A stretch of 5,799 nucleotides of DNA from an uncultured Syntrophobacterales bacterium (GTDB lineage: Bacteria > Desulfobacterota > Syntrophia > Syntrophales > UBA5619): positions 1 to 5,799 of the forward strand of contig CAIUXU010000464.1 of NCBI GenBank assembly GCA_903903205.1, read 5' to 3'. The position numbers and the translations under genes were made by a program. The notes under the pieces are model-generated. The model was not told where the DNA came from, made no database searches, and saw only the letters and a list, made by a program, of their open reading frames with translations. Shown here one piece after another: positions 1 to 5,446 of this stretch. The first letter of the stretch is position 1, and each line of letters begins with the position of its first letter.

Positions 1-296
1 ATCGGCGCCTGGAGAACATCGGCCGTGAGCTTGCCGGCCGCATGTTCCGTCAGGATGGTCGCAATAAATTTGGTGGTGGAGAGTCTCGTATATTCCGCCT
101 TGACGCCGTACCGCTTTCCAAAATCCTCCAGAATCGGCTCCACGGAGGTGATGTTGGCATAAAACGTCACCTTCCCTTCTGCCCTTGCCTTTTCCAAGAG
201 GGCCTGCGCTGCTGAACCCTTCGCATCCGTCCCTGCCGCGAAAACGCAGGGGGCCGTGAACAGAACCAACACAACAAAAATAATCAGTTTCTTCAT
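1..296 (-). CDS. Periplasmic solute-binding protein of an ABC transporter, iron/thiamine/phosphonate-type (partial, C-terminus outside window)
   Basis: The reading frame runs open from ATG at 296-294 to the left edge and gives the first 98 residues. Residues 1-20 form a signal peptide: KK at 2-3, a hydrophobic core at 4-13 and a VFA cleavage site near residue 20. Cys17 follows Pro, so this is not a normal lipobox. The mature start reads LLEKARAEGKVTFYANI (33-49), then a helix ending FGKRYGVKAEY (59-69) and a segment ending GKLTADVLQ. This pattern (KA+-EGKV-FY, then F-K+YG-+-EY) is typical of bacterial extracellular solute-binding proteins of the Fe3+/thiamine/2-aminoethylphosphonate group, which deliver ligand to an inner-membrane ABC permease. 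The ligand cannot be read from this fragment. A strong ribosome binding site, GGAGG at 310-306, lies 9 nt from the ATG and supports the start. The gene is divergent from the rpmH cluster and probably belongs to a separate unit. Family-level assignment is fairly sure; specificity is unknown. Confidence 0.8.
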   Translation of the reverse strand, partial: MKKLIIFVVLVLFTAPCVFAAGTDAKGSAAQALLEKARAEGKVTFYANITSVEPILEDFGKRYGVKAEYTRLSTTKFIATILTEHAAGKLTADVLQAP

Positions 297-317
297 AAGC
301 TTTTTCCTCCCTGTGTT

Positions 318-346
318 CTGCTAACACGCTTGGGCGATATTGTCAA
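318..346 (-). promoter_or_regulatory. Candidate promoter for the leftward solute-binding protein gene
   Basis: On the minus strand a perfect -35 hexamer TTGACA (346-341) is followed after 17 nt by TAGCAG (323-318), a weak -10 matching TATAAT at 3 of 6 positions. Transcription would start about base 311, next to the ribosome binding site, leaving a very short leader. The -35 lies inside the left arm of the TTGTCAA/TTGACAA dyad. The weak -10 makes this tentative. Confidence 0.25.
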
Positions 347-368
347 ATTCGATATTTTTACCTATATT
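340..368 (+). promoter_or_regulatory. Candidate sigma70-type promoter for the rpmH operon
   Basis: TTGTCA (340-345, 5 of 6 to TTGACA), a 17-nt spacer and TATATT (363-368, 5 of 6 to TATAAT) make a good vegetative promoter pointing at rpmH. The start would fall near base 375, giving a leader of about 60 nt. A second, weaker option lies just downstream: perfect TTGACA at 372-377 with TCTATA at 395-400 (17-nt spacer) or TATAGC at 397-402 (19-nt spacer). Both could be used. This is motif reading only. Confidence 0.5.
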
Positions 369-378
369 TGCTTGACAA
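340..378. repeat. Inverted repeat TTGTCAA-N25-TTGACAA in the divergent promoter region
   Basis: TTGTCAA at 340-346 is the exact reverse complement of TTGACAA at 372-378. The arms begin 32 nt apart, about three helical turns, with an AT-rich stretch between them. The left arm covers the -35 of the best rightward promoter and also supplies a perfect TTGACA on the minus strand. The right arm covers the predicted start point and the -35 of the second rightward promoter. It could be an operator shared by the two divergent genes, or simply -35 hexamers arranged back to back. Confidence 0.4.
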
Positions 379-433
379 ACCCTTTCAGCTATGGTCTATA
401 GCGCAACCTATTAATTGAACCGGGGTATGGACG

Positions 434-571
434 ATGAAAAAGACATTGACAGTATTTAGCAACACCAAACGGAAGCGCACCCATGGTTTCCTCGTTCGGA
501 TGGCAACCAGGGGAGGCCGTGCCGTTCTCAACAGAAGACGGGCGAAGGGCAGGAAGAGACTGTCCGTGTAA
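434..571 (+). CDS. rpmH: 50S ribosomal protein bL34
   Basis: This encodes a 45-residue, very basic protein. bL34 is a small protein of the large ribosomal subunit that binds 23S rRNA. The core from residue 12 is an unmistakable bL34: KRKRTHGFLVRMATRGGR (12-29), then AVLNRRRAKGRKRLSV to the end. Length agrees with the usual 44-47 residues. The first eleven residues are atypical: instead of the common K-R-T-[FYW]-Q-P-S start there is KKTLTVFSN, one residue longer. The ATG at 434 is preceded by GGGG (422-425), 8 nt away, a moderate ribosome binding site, and no other start in this frame is better placed. It is first in the cluster, followed by rnpA after 60 nt, the nearly universal rpmH-rnpA order. 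Identity is certain; only the N-terminus invites checking. Confidence 0.97.
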   Translation: MKKTLTVFSNTKRKRTHGFLVRMATRGGRAVLNRRRAKGRKRLSV

Positions 572-607
572 CCAACACCCGCAGGCGGGCCAAAGGCGGT
601 CGGTGGG

Positions 608-623
608 GCCCCGGGAAAGGGGC
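608..623 (+). promoter_or_regulatory. Hairpin covering the rnpA ribosome binding site
   Basis: GCCCC (608-612) pairs with GGGGC (619-623) around the loop GGGAAA. The rnpA Shine-Dalgarno AGGGG (618-622, 9 nt before the ATG) lies almost wholly in the 3' arm. A second small stem, CCCG/CGGG at 578-581 and 586-589, lies upstream in the same GC-rich 60-nt gap after rpmH. There is no U-tract, so it is not an intrinsic terminator. It may lower RnpA synthesis relative to bL34, or couple it to ribosome passage through rpmH. The base pairing is seen; its role is inferred. Confidence 0.35.
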
Positions 624-631
624 AGCAGGGT

Positions 632-979
632 ATGGAATCCCAAACCTTTGGCAAAGATGAACGCATTCGGAAAAGACAGGATTATCTGCGGATCTATGAG
701 CAGGGGGTACGGAGTCACTCGGCACGTTTCACCATTATTACATGCCACAATCAGTCAGGAGCCAGAAGACTGGGAACGACGGTCAGCAAGAAAGCCGGGA
801 ACGCCGTACAGAGAAACAGGATCAAACGCCTTTTGCGCGAGTTTTTCAGATTGAACAAGTCCAGGCTTCCAGCTTCCCAGGACATCGTAATCATCGCTAA
901 AAGGGGCATATTGCCGCTGACCTACAGCGATGTTTGCACGGAACTGGGGGGTCGCCTGATCCGCAAAGCCGATGCCTGA
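632..979 (+). CDS. rnpA: Ribonuclease P protein component
   Basis: This 115-residue basic protein is the protein subunit of RNase P. It binds the catalytic RNA and the 5' leader of precursor tRNA and assists cleavage to the mature 5' end. The N-terminal FGKDERIRKRQDYLRIYEQG (6-25) is the classical RnpA opening. The family signature spans A58 to R69 as AVQRNRIKRLLR, with the RNR motif at 61-63, preceded by GTTVSKKAGN (48-57). The C-terminal half ends in ELGGRLIRKADA. Length matches the usual 110-120 residues. The start at 632 places the conserved opening a few residues from Met, as expected. AGGGG at 618-622 is the ribosome binding site, but it is held in a hairpin. The stop overlaps the start of yidD by 8 nt. 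Position between rpmH and yidD is the conserved order. Identity is secure. Confidence 0.97.
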   Translation: MESQTFGKDERIRKRQDYLRIYEQGVRSHSARFTIITCHNQSGARRLGTTVSKKAGNAVQRNRIKRLLREFFRLNKSRLPASQDIVIIAKRGILPLTYSDVCTELGGRLIRKADA

Positions 980-1208
980 AAGCCTTTTCATGCAGATACT
1001 GGGAAAAGTTTTTGTTGCGCTGGTCCGCACCTACCAGGTCTGCATCTCACCTTTTTTAGGCCCCTGCTGCCGCTTTTACCCCACCTGTTCCGAATACGCG
1101 ATCATCGCCATCCGGCGCCACGGTCCCTTCAGGGGAGCATTTGCAGGATTGATGCGGCTTCTTCGCTGTCACCCGCTGCATCCAGGCGGGTATGACCCGG
1201 TGAAATAA
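972..1208 (+). CDS. yidD: Membrane protein insertion efficiency factor YidD
   Basis: This small protein of 78 residues associates with the inner face of the cytoplasmic membrane. It assists insertion of proteins by the Sec/YidC pathway; its exact mechanism is not settled. The family pattern is complete: an amphipathic N-terminal helix (about 8-24), then ISPFLGPCCRFYPTCSEYA (25-43), HGPFRG (50-55) and the C-terminal RCHPLHPGGYDPV (65-77). The conserved cysteines are C33, C39 and C66; C24 and C32 are extra. The ATG at 972 overlaps the end of rnpA (ATGCCTGA) and has no clear ribosome binding site, which suggests translation coupled to rnpA. An in-frame ATG at 990 (Met7) would give 72 residues, equally normal for the family, so the start is uncertain. 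The gene precedes yidC by 27 nt, the standard arrangement. Confidence 0.95.
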   Translation: MPESLFMQILGKVFVALVRTYQVCISPFLGPCCRFYPTCSEYAIIAIRRHGPFRGAFAGLMRLLRCHPLHPGGYDPVK

Positions 1209-1235
1209 ATAATGTTTGTAAAATTGGAGGTATAA

Positions 1236-2936
1236 ATGGACAAGAGAACACTTCTCGCCGTTGTCCTGTCGGTCATTGTGTTGATGGTTTATCAGAACTT
1301 TTTCGTAAAACCGCCGGTCAAGACGGCGCCGCCCCAGCAGGAGGCATCGGTCTCCTCGCAGACGGCAGCACAGCAGGCCCCACCCACCGATCCGGGAAAG
1401 GCGTTGGCCCCAGCCACCATCCGGACAGCAACGACAGGCCGGATGCCTACCGCCGTGGCCGTAACAGGCGCCGAGCGCGACGTAACCGTGGAAACCCCCC
1501 TCTTCCGGGCGGTTCTAACCACGAAAGGCGCAGCCCTTAAATCGTTTCAATTGAAAAATTACAAAACATCGGTAGCCAACAGCGAAGATATCGTTGATAC
1601 CTTCATGCGGATGATCGGAAAAGGGACGCCTAAACCGGAAGGCGGACCCAAGCCGATCGAGCTTGTTCATGTTCTGGAGGGTATGCCCCGGCCCCTCGCC
1701 GTCTCTTTTCCTGATTCTACCCTAAATATCCCGGACAGCGGGTTCTATGAGGCGGACGGCAGTCTGCTCGACCTGACGAAAGGGGCGGAACCGCGTCGCC
1801 TGACCTTCACCCAGTCCTATCCGGGGGAACTTCGGATTGACAAAACCTTCACCTTTCATCCGGACAAATACAGCTTTGAGATGGAGGTTCGCGTCCACAA
1901 CCTTGGAGACGCCCCGCTGAACCAGAGCGGCAGCCTGACCTGGTACCAGTATGTCGATCCTGCCGCACCGGTGGACAGTTACGGCCATGACGGCCCCGTC
2001 TCCTATATCGCAAATAGCATGGACCGCCCCGAGGTCAGCAAGATGGAGCCGGACAAGACCCTCGGTCCCAACGTCTCCTGGGGCGGCTTCGAGAGCAAAT
2101 ATTTCATGGCCTCCATGATCCCGCAGAATCCGTCGTTGACAAGCTTTCGGATGTCGAAGGAAAGCGGGAACCTGATCGCCGTCAGCCTCAAGGGTCCAAA
2201 AAACGTGATCCCCCCGGGTCAGCCCGGCGTTTTCAACTACTCCCTTTATCTGGGGCCGAAGGATTACACGATCATCAAAGACCAGAACCTCGGCCTGGAA
2301 AACGCAATCGATTTTGGCGACTGGCTCAAGTGGCTGGCCATCCCGATGTTGATCACACTCAAGTTCCTTTATGGTTATGTCGGTAACTACGGAATCGCCA
2401 TCATCATCCTGACCATCATGATCAAGCTGATCTTCTGGCCCCTGGGAAACAAGAGCTACAAATCGATGAAGGAGATGCAGAAGCTTCAGCCACTGATGGC
2501 TGCCCTGCGTGAGAAATACAAAGACGACAAAACGCGGCTGAGCCAGGAGTCGATGGCCCTCTACAAGACCCACAAGGTAAACCCGCTGGGCGGTTGCCTG
2601 CCGATGGTCGTGCAGATTCCTGTCTTCTTCGGTCTCTACAAAGCCCTGCTTTACGCGATTGAACTTCGTCATTCTCCCCTCTTCTGGTGGATACAGGATC
2701 TGTCGGCAAAGGATCCCTATTACATCACACCGATCATCATGGGCGGCACGATGTTCATCCAGCAGAAGATGACCCCCACGGGGGCCGACCCGATGCAGGC
2801 GAAGATTATGCTTTTCATGCCGATAATCTTTACCTTTATGTTCCTCAACTTCCCGTCGGGGCTTGTGATCTACTGGCTGTTCAACAACATCATCAGCATC
2901 GGCCAGCAGGTGTACATCAACAAACAACCGTCATAA
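1236..2936 (+). CDS. yidC: Membrane protein insertase YidC (Oxa1 family, Gram-negative type)
   Basis: The 566-residue YidC inserts and folds inner-membrane proteins, alone or with SecYEG. TM1 is at about 6-24. A Pro/Ala/Gln/Thr-rich linker (25-72) leads into the large periplasmic P1 domain (about 75-345), which marks the Gram-negative form. The insertase core follows: an interfacial helix (about 363-380), TM2 NYGIAIIILTIMIKLIFWPL (384-403), the cytoplasmic hairpin with KSMKEMQKLQP and NPLGGCLP, TM3 from 457, TM4 from 495, and TM5-6 from 524 with the hallmark FPSGLVIYWLFNN. Lys397 occupies the TM2 position of the hydrophilic-groove arginine of E. coli YidC (Arg366), which keeps the positive charge. 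The C-terminal tail is very short (YINKQPS), without a long basic extension. GGAGG at 1226-1230, 5 nt before the ATG, fixes the start. Length is close to the E. coli protein (548). Confidence 0.97.
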   Translation: MDKRTLLAVVLSVIVLMVYQNFFVKPPVKTAPPQQEASVSSQTAAQQAPPTDPGKALAPATIRTATTGRMPTAVAVTGAERDVTVETPLFRAVLTTKGAALKSFQLKNYKTSVANSEDIVDTFMRMIGKGTPKPEGGPKPIELVHVLEGMPRPLAVSFPDSTLNIPDSGFYEADGSLLDLTKGAEPRRLTFTQSYPGELRIDKTFTFHPDKYSFEMEVRVHNLGDAPLNQSGSLTWYQYVDPAAPVDSYGHDGPVSYIANSMDRPEVSKMEPDKTLGPNVSWGGFESKYFMASMIPQNPSLTSFRMSKESGNLIAVSLKGPKNVIPPGQPGVFNYSLYLGPKDYTIIKDQNLGLENAIDFGDWLKWLAIPMLITLKFLYGYVGNYGIAIIILTIMIKLIFWPLGNKSYKSMKEMQKLQPLMAALREKYKDDKTRLSQESMALYKTHKVNPLGGCLPMVVQIPVFFGLYKALLYAIELRHSPLFWWIQDLSAKDPYYITPIIMGGTMFIQQKMTPTGADPMQAKIMLFMPIIFTFMFLNFPSGLVIYWLFNNIISIGQQVYINKQPS

Positions 2937-2950
2937 AGGTGCATTAACCA

Positions 2951-3865
2951 ATGGAAAGAGTTGAAATCGAAGGAAAATCCATCGATGAGGCCATAGAAAA
3001 GGCGTGCAGCCAGTTTCAGGTTCCCCGGGAGAAGCTCAACATCGAGATCATCGCCGAGGGAACCTCCGGCTTTCTGGGCATGGGGGCAAAAAAGGCCCAA
3101 ATCCGTGCGAGCCGCCTCTCCATCGACATGTCACTCGACGACATCTTCTCCCGTTTGGAGACGCTACCCCCGATCCCGACGGAGAAATCCGCTGCACCGC
3201 CATCGGAAGGCAAAAAGGCCAAAATCCGCGCCGTGGACACTGCTGCAAAATCCGCCGCTCCACTCGAGAAAGCGCGATTGGCCATTCACTCCAGTATAAC
3301 CGTACCGACTGCGGTAACAAAGACGCTTGAACCTCTGGAAGAAAAGATAGCTGCCTTACCAAACCTGGCGATCGCCGCTGGTGACGACGGTGAACCGACC
3401 CCGGAAAAAGCCAGGCTTCTCCTCGAAGGCATTTTGACCCGAATGCAGATCTCCTCCCCGGTGGACGTGGAGGAGACGGATGAGGCGATTATTCTCAACA
3501 TTCGGGGAGACGGCAGCGGCCTGCTTATCGGAAAGCGGGGACAGAACCTGGACGCGATTCAGTACATCGTCAACAAAGCGGTCCACCACTCCGCAAACGG
3601 CCACAAGATGATCGTCATCGACACAGAGGAGTACCGCAAACGGCGCGAGGAATCCCTCGTCACCTTGGCGATGAGAATCGGCGAAAAGGTCAAAAAAACA
3701 AAGAAGCCGGTAACCGTCGGTCACATGAACGCCCATGACCGCCGCGTCATTCACATGGCCATGAAGGACGACGAGACCCTGACCACGAAGAGTCGCGGCG
3801 AGGGTGAATACCGGAAGATCGTGATTCTGCCGTCCCGTCGCGGACCGGATGCTACCGCAGCCTGA
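2951..3865 (+). CDS. jag: Jag/EloR (KhpB) RNA-binding protein with Jag-N, KH and R3H domains
   Basis: This is a 304-residue cytoplasmic RNA-binding protein. In Gram-positive bacteria Jag/EloR acts with KhpA to regulate cell elongation and envelope synthesis; its role in Gram-negatives is little studied. Three domains are visible. Jag-N (1-53) has VEIEGKSIDEAIEKA and GTSGFLGMGAKKAQIRA. The KH domain (about 150-225) has the RNA-binding GxxG loop as GKRG at 194-197 in LLIGKRGQNLDAIQYIVNKA. The R3H domain (about 230-300) has the R-x3-H core as R264 to H268 in NAHDRRVIHMAM, then TKSRGEGEYRKIVI. The linker of about 95 residues (54-147) is rich in Ala, Lys, Pro and Ser, longer than in the roughly 200-residue Bacillus form and probably disordered. 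It carries a copy of KKA[QK]IRA at 88-94, echoing 47-53. AAGGTG (2936-2941) lies 9 nt before the ATG. It follows yidC after only 14 nt, so both are probably co-transcribed. Confidence 0.95.
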   Translation: MERVEIEGKSIDEAIEKACSQFQVPREKLNIEIIAEGTSGFLGMGAKKAQIRASRLSIDMSLDDIFSRLETLPPIPTEKSAAPPSEGKKAKIRAVDTAAKSAAPLEKARLAIHSSITVPTAVTKTLEPLEEKIAALPNLAIAAGDDGEPTPEKARLLLEGILTRMQISSPVDVEETDEAIILNIRGDGSGLLIGKRGQNLDAIQYIVNKAVHHSANGHKMIVIDTEEYRKRREESLVTLAMRIGEKVKKTKKPVTVGHMNAHDRRVIHMAMKDDETLTTKSRGEGEYRKIVILPSRRGPDATAA

Positions 3866-3895
3866 CGGAACACGGAGGGGGGAGGCCCTAATCCG

Positions 3896-5278
3896 ATGAC
3901 CTTCGGGGAGACCATTGCAGCGATCGCTACCCCAACCGGAATCGGGGGAGTCGGTTTGATCCGCATCAGCGGACCTACAGCGAGGGAGATCGCCCAACGG
4001 CTTTTCCGGCCCTTGCCCCCCGGAAATTTCCTCTCCCATCACCTCTACCACGGCAAGATCATCTCTCCGACAACAGACGCCATCCTCGACGAGGTTCTCG
4101 TCGCCTTTTTTAAGGGCCCCCATTCCTACACCGGCGAAGATACGCTGGAGATCAGTTGCCACGGGGGGCCGCTGATCCTCCGCACCGTCCTCGAGGCCGT
4201 CTTCCAAACCGGGGCGCGTCCGGCAGAACGGGGAGAATTCACGCAGCGCGCCTTCCTGAACAACCGTCTCGACCTCGCCCAGGCAGAGGCGGTCCTCGAT
4301 ATCATCAACGCAAAGACCAGACCCGGGCTCGCCGCCGCCATTGATTGCCTGGGCGGAAAACTCTCCGAACAGGTCGAGGCAATCCGCGCTGAAATGATCG
4401 ACCTTCTCGCCGGGATTGAAGCGGCCATCGATTTTTCAGAGGACGACGGCGTCGGGGAGACGTCCGGAGAAACCCTTTCCCGTATTTCGAAAGTCGTCGG
4501 CAAAATCATTGCCCTTGCGGAAACACACCGTCAAGGGCGAATCTATAGGGAGGGGATCGGCGTCGTCATCGCCGGCCGCCCGAACGTCGGCAAATCCTCT
4601 CTTTTAAACCGCCTCCTCGGTGAAAATCGGGCAATCGTCACCCCCATCCCGGGAACAACGCGGGACTTCATCGAGGAGACCGTCGATATCGGAGGAATCC
4701 CCGTACGCCTCACCGACACTGCCGGGCTGAGACCCCCGGAGAACGCAATCGAGCAGGCAGGGATCGATCTCGTCTGGGAGCGTCTGAAGACGGCCGACGC
4801 CGTTCTCCTCCTCCTCGACGGGAGCGCTGACCTCACGGCAGACGATCAGAAACTACTCAAAAAGATGATATCAAAACCGCTGCTCCTGGTCCTCAATAAA
4901 TCCGACCTGCCGCAGCACCTTAATGAAGAATCATTGCGAGGACTTCTCCCGGAAGGAACCCCTCCGGCCATCCGGATCTCCGCCAAGTACGGCGACGGGA
5001 TTGACCGCCTGACCTCGGCCCTCCGCGATCTGCTTTTCGCGACGCCGGGGGAAGAGTCACCTAAAGTAATGATCGCTCATCTCTATCAGAAAACCGCCCT
5101 GGAGAAGTCAGCAGCGGGCCTTGTGCGAGCCCGCAGTGGTTTGGCCAACGGCCTCTCCCCGGAGTTCGTTGCCATAGAGGTCCACGAGGCTCTGGACGCC
5201 CTCGGTGAAATCATCGGCCGGACGACGCCGGAGGAGGTTCTTAACCGGATTTTCGCAAACTTCTGCATCGGAAAATAG
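3896..5278 (+). CDS. mnmE: tRNA uridine-5-carboxymethylaminomethyl modification GTPase MnmE
   Basis: MnmE (460 residues; E. coli 454) works with MnmG to build cmnm5 groups on wobble U34 of certain tRNAs, using a methylene-tetrahydrofolate one-carbon unit and GTP hydrolysis. The N-terminal folate-binding and dimerisation domain (1 to about 120) opens with ETIAAIATPTGIGGVGLIRI and holds YTGEDTLEISCHGG. A helical domain follows, interrupted by the G domain (about 220-375). The GTPase motifs are all present: G1 GRPNVGKSS at 227-235, G2 TTRD at 254-257, G3 DTAG at 274-277 and G4 NKSD at 334-337. N230 matches the potassium-coordinating Asn of E. coli (N226). The C-terminus is CIGK (457-460), with the conserved functional Cys. 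The start is fixed by the family N-terminus and by GGAGG at 3881-3885, within a GGAGGGGGGAGG run. It follows jag after 30 nt. No clear terminator is seen after it. All key residues are intact. Confidence 0.98.
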   Translation: MTFGETIAAIATPTGIGGVGLIRISGPTAREIAQRLFRPLPPGNFLSHHLYHGKIISPTTDAILDEVLVAFFKGPHSYTGEDTLEISCHGGPLILRTVLEAVFQTGARPAERGEFTQRAFLNNRLDLAQAEAVLDIINAKTRPGLAAAIDCLGGKLSEQVEAIRAEMIDLLAGIEAAIDFSEDDGVGETSGETLSRISKVVGKIIALAETHRQGRIYREGIGVVIAGRPNVGKSSLLNRLLGENRAIVTPIPGTTRDFIEETVDIGGIPVRLTDTAGLRPPENAIEQAGIDLVWERLKTADAVLLLLDGSADLTADDQKLLKKMISKPLLLVLNKSDLPQHLNEESLRGLLPEGTPPAIRISAKYGDGIDRLTSALRDLLFATPGEESPKVMIAHLYQKTALEKSAAGLVRARSGLANGLSPEFVAIEVHEALDALGEIIGRTTPEEVLNRIFANFCIGK

Positions 5279-5352
5279 AATCGCCGTTTTCGAAACAGCC
5301 TCACATCCGGATCCATGCCGAAGCCCACTCGCGGCCGTCGCTCAAGAAATTC

Positions 5353-5382
5353 TTTACAGAACCGTTTGTTTTCATGTATAGA
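5353..5382 (+). promoter_or_regulatory. Candidate sigma70-type promoter upstream of the FlgT-like gene
   Basis: TTTACA (5353-5358, 5 of 6 to TTGACA), an 18-nt spacer and TATAGA (5377-5382, 4 of 6 to TATAAT) lie in the 168-nt gap after mnmE. Transcription would begin near 5389, about 58 nt before the ATG at 5447. It suggests that the last gene is a separate unit, although no terminator is visible after mnmE. The rest of the gap (5279-5446) shows no gene or strong repeat. Confidence 0.4.
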
Positions 5383-5446
5383 GGACGCGGTCTTGATGTG
5401 AAAGGGAGTTGCGCCGACGATTCGTGATCTGGGAGGTCGGAATACC

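Noticed and set aside
427..459. Ten-codon frame (MDDEKDIDSI) overlapping the rpmH start, possible leader peptide
   Set aside because: Its ATG lies only 1 nt from the GGGG that serves rpmH, too close for initiation, and the peptide suggests no attenuation mechanism.
483..854. 123-codon plus-strand frame across rpmH and rnpA
   Set aside because: It is out of frame with both certain genes and its product has no recognisable features.
2424..2426. YidC Lys397 in place of the groove arginine as a possible functional defect
   Set aside because: Lysine keeps the positive charge and is common at this position in YidC homologues, so it is normal variation.
1722..2927. 401-codon open frame on the minus strand opposite yidC
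   Set aside because: The protein is rich in His, Asp, Arg and Val with no recognisable domain or signal, and lies wholly opposite a clearly real YidC. It is the expected shadow of GC-rich codon use.
3356..4207. 283-codon open frame on the minus strand across jag and mnmE
   Set aside because: It spans the junction of two well-supported genes, shows no family motif, and has low-complexity composition typical of an antisense shadow.
5279..5300. Possible transcription terminator after mnmE (GTTT/AAAC around 5286-5296)
   Set aside because: The stem is about 4 bp and AT-rich, with no following T-run, so it does not qualify as an intrinsic terminator.
5315..5401. 28-codon basic frame between mnmE and the last gene
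   Set aside because: It has no ribosome binding site and overlaps the candidate promoter at 5353-5382; probably chance.
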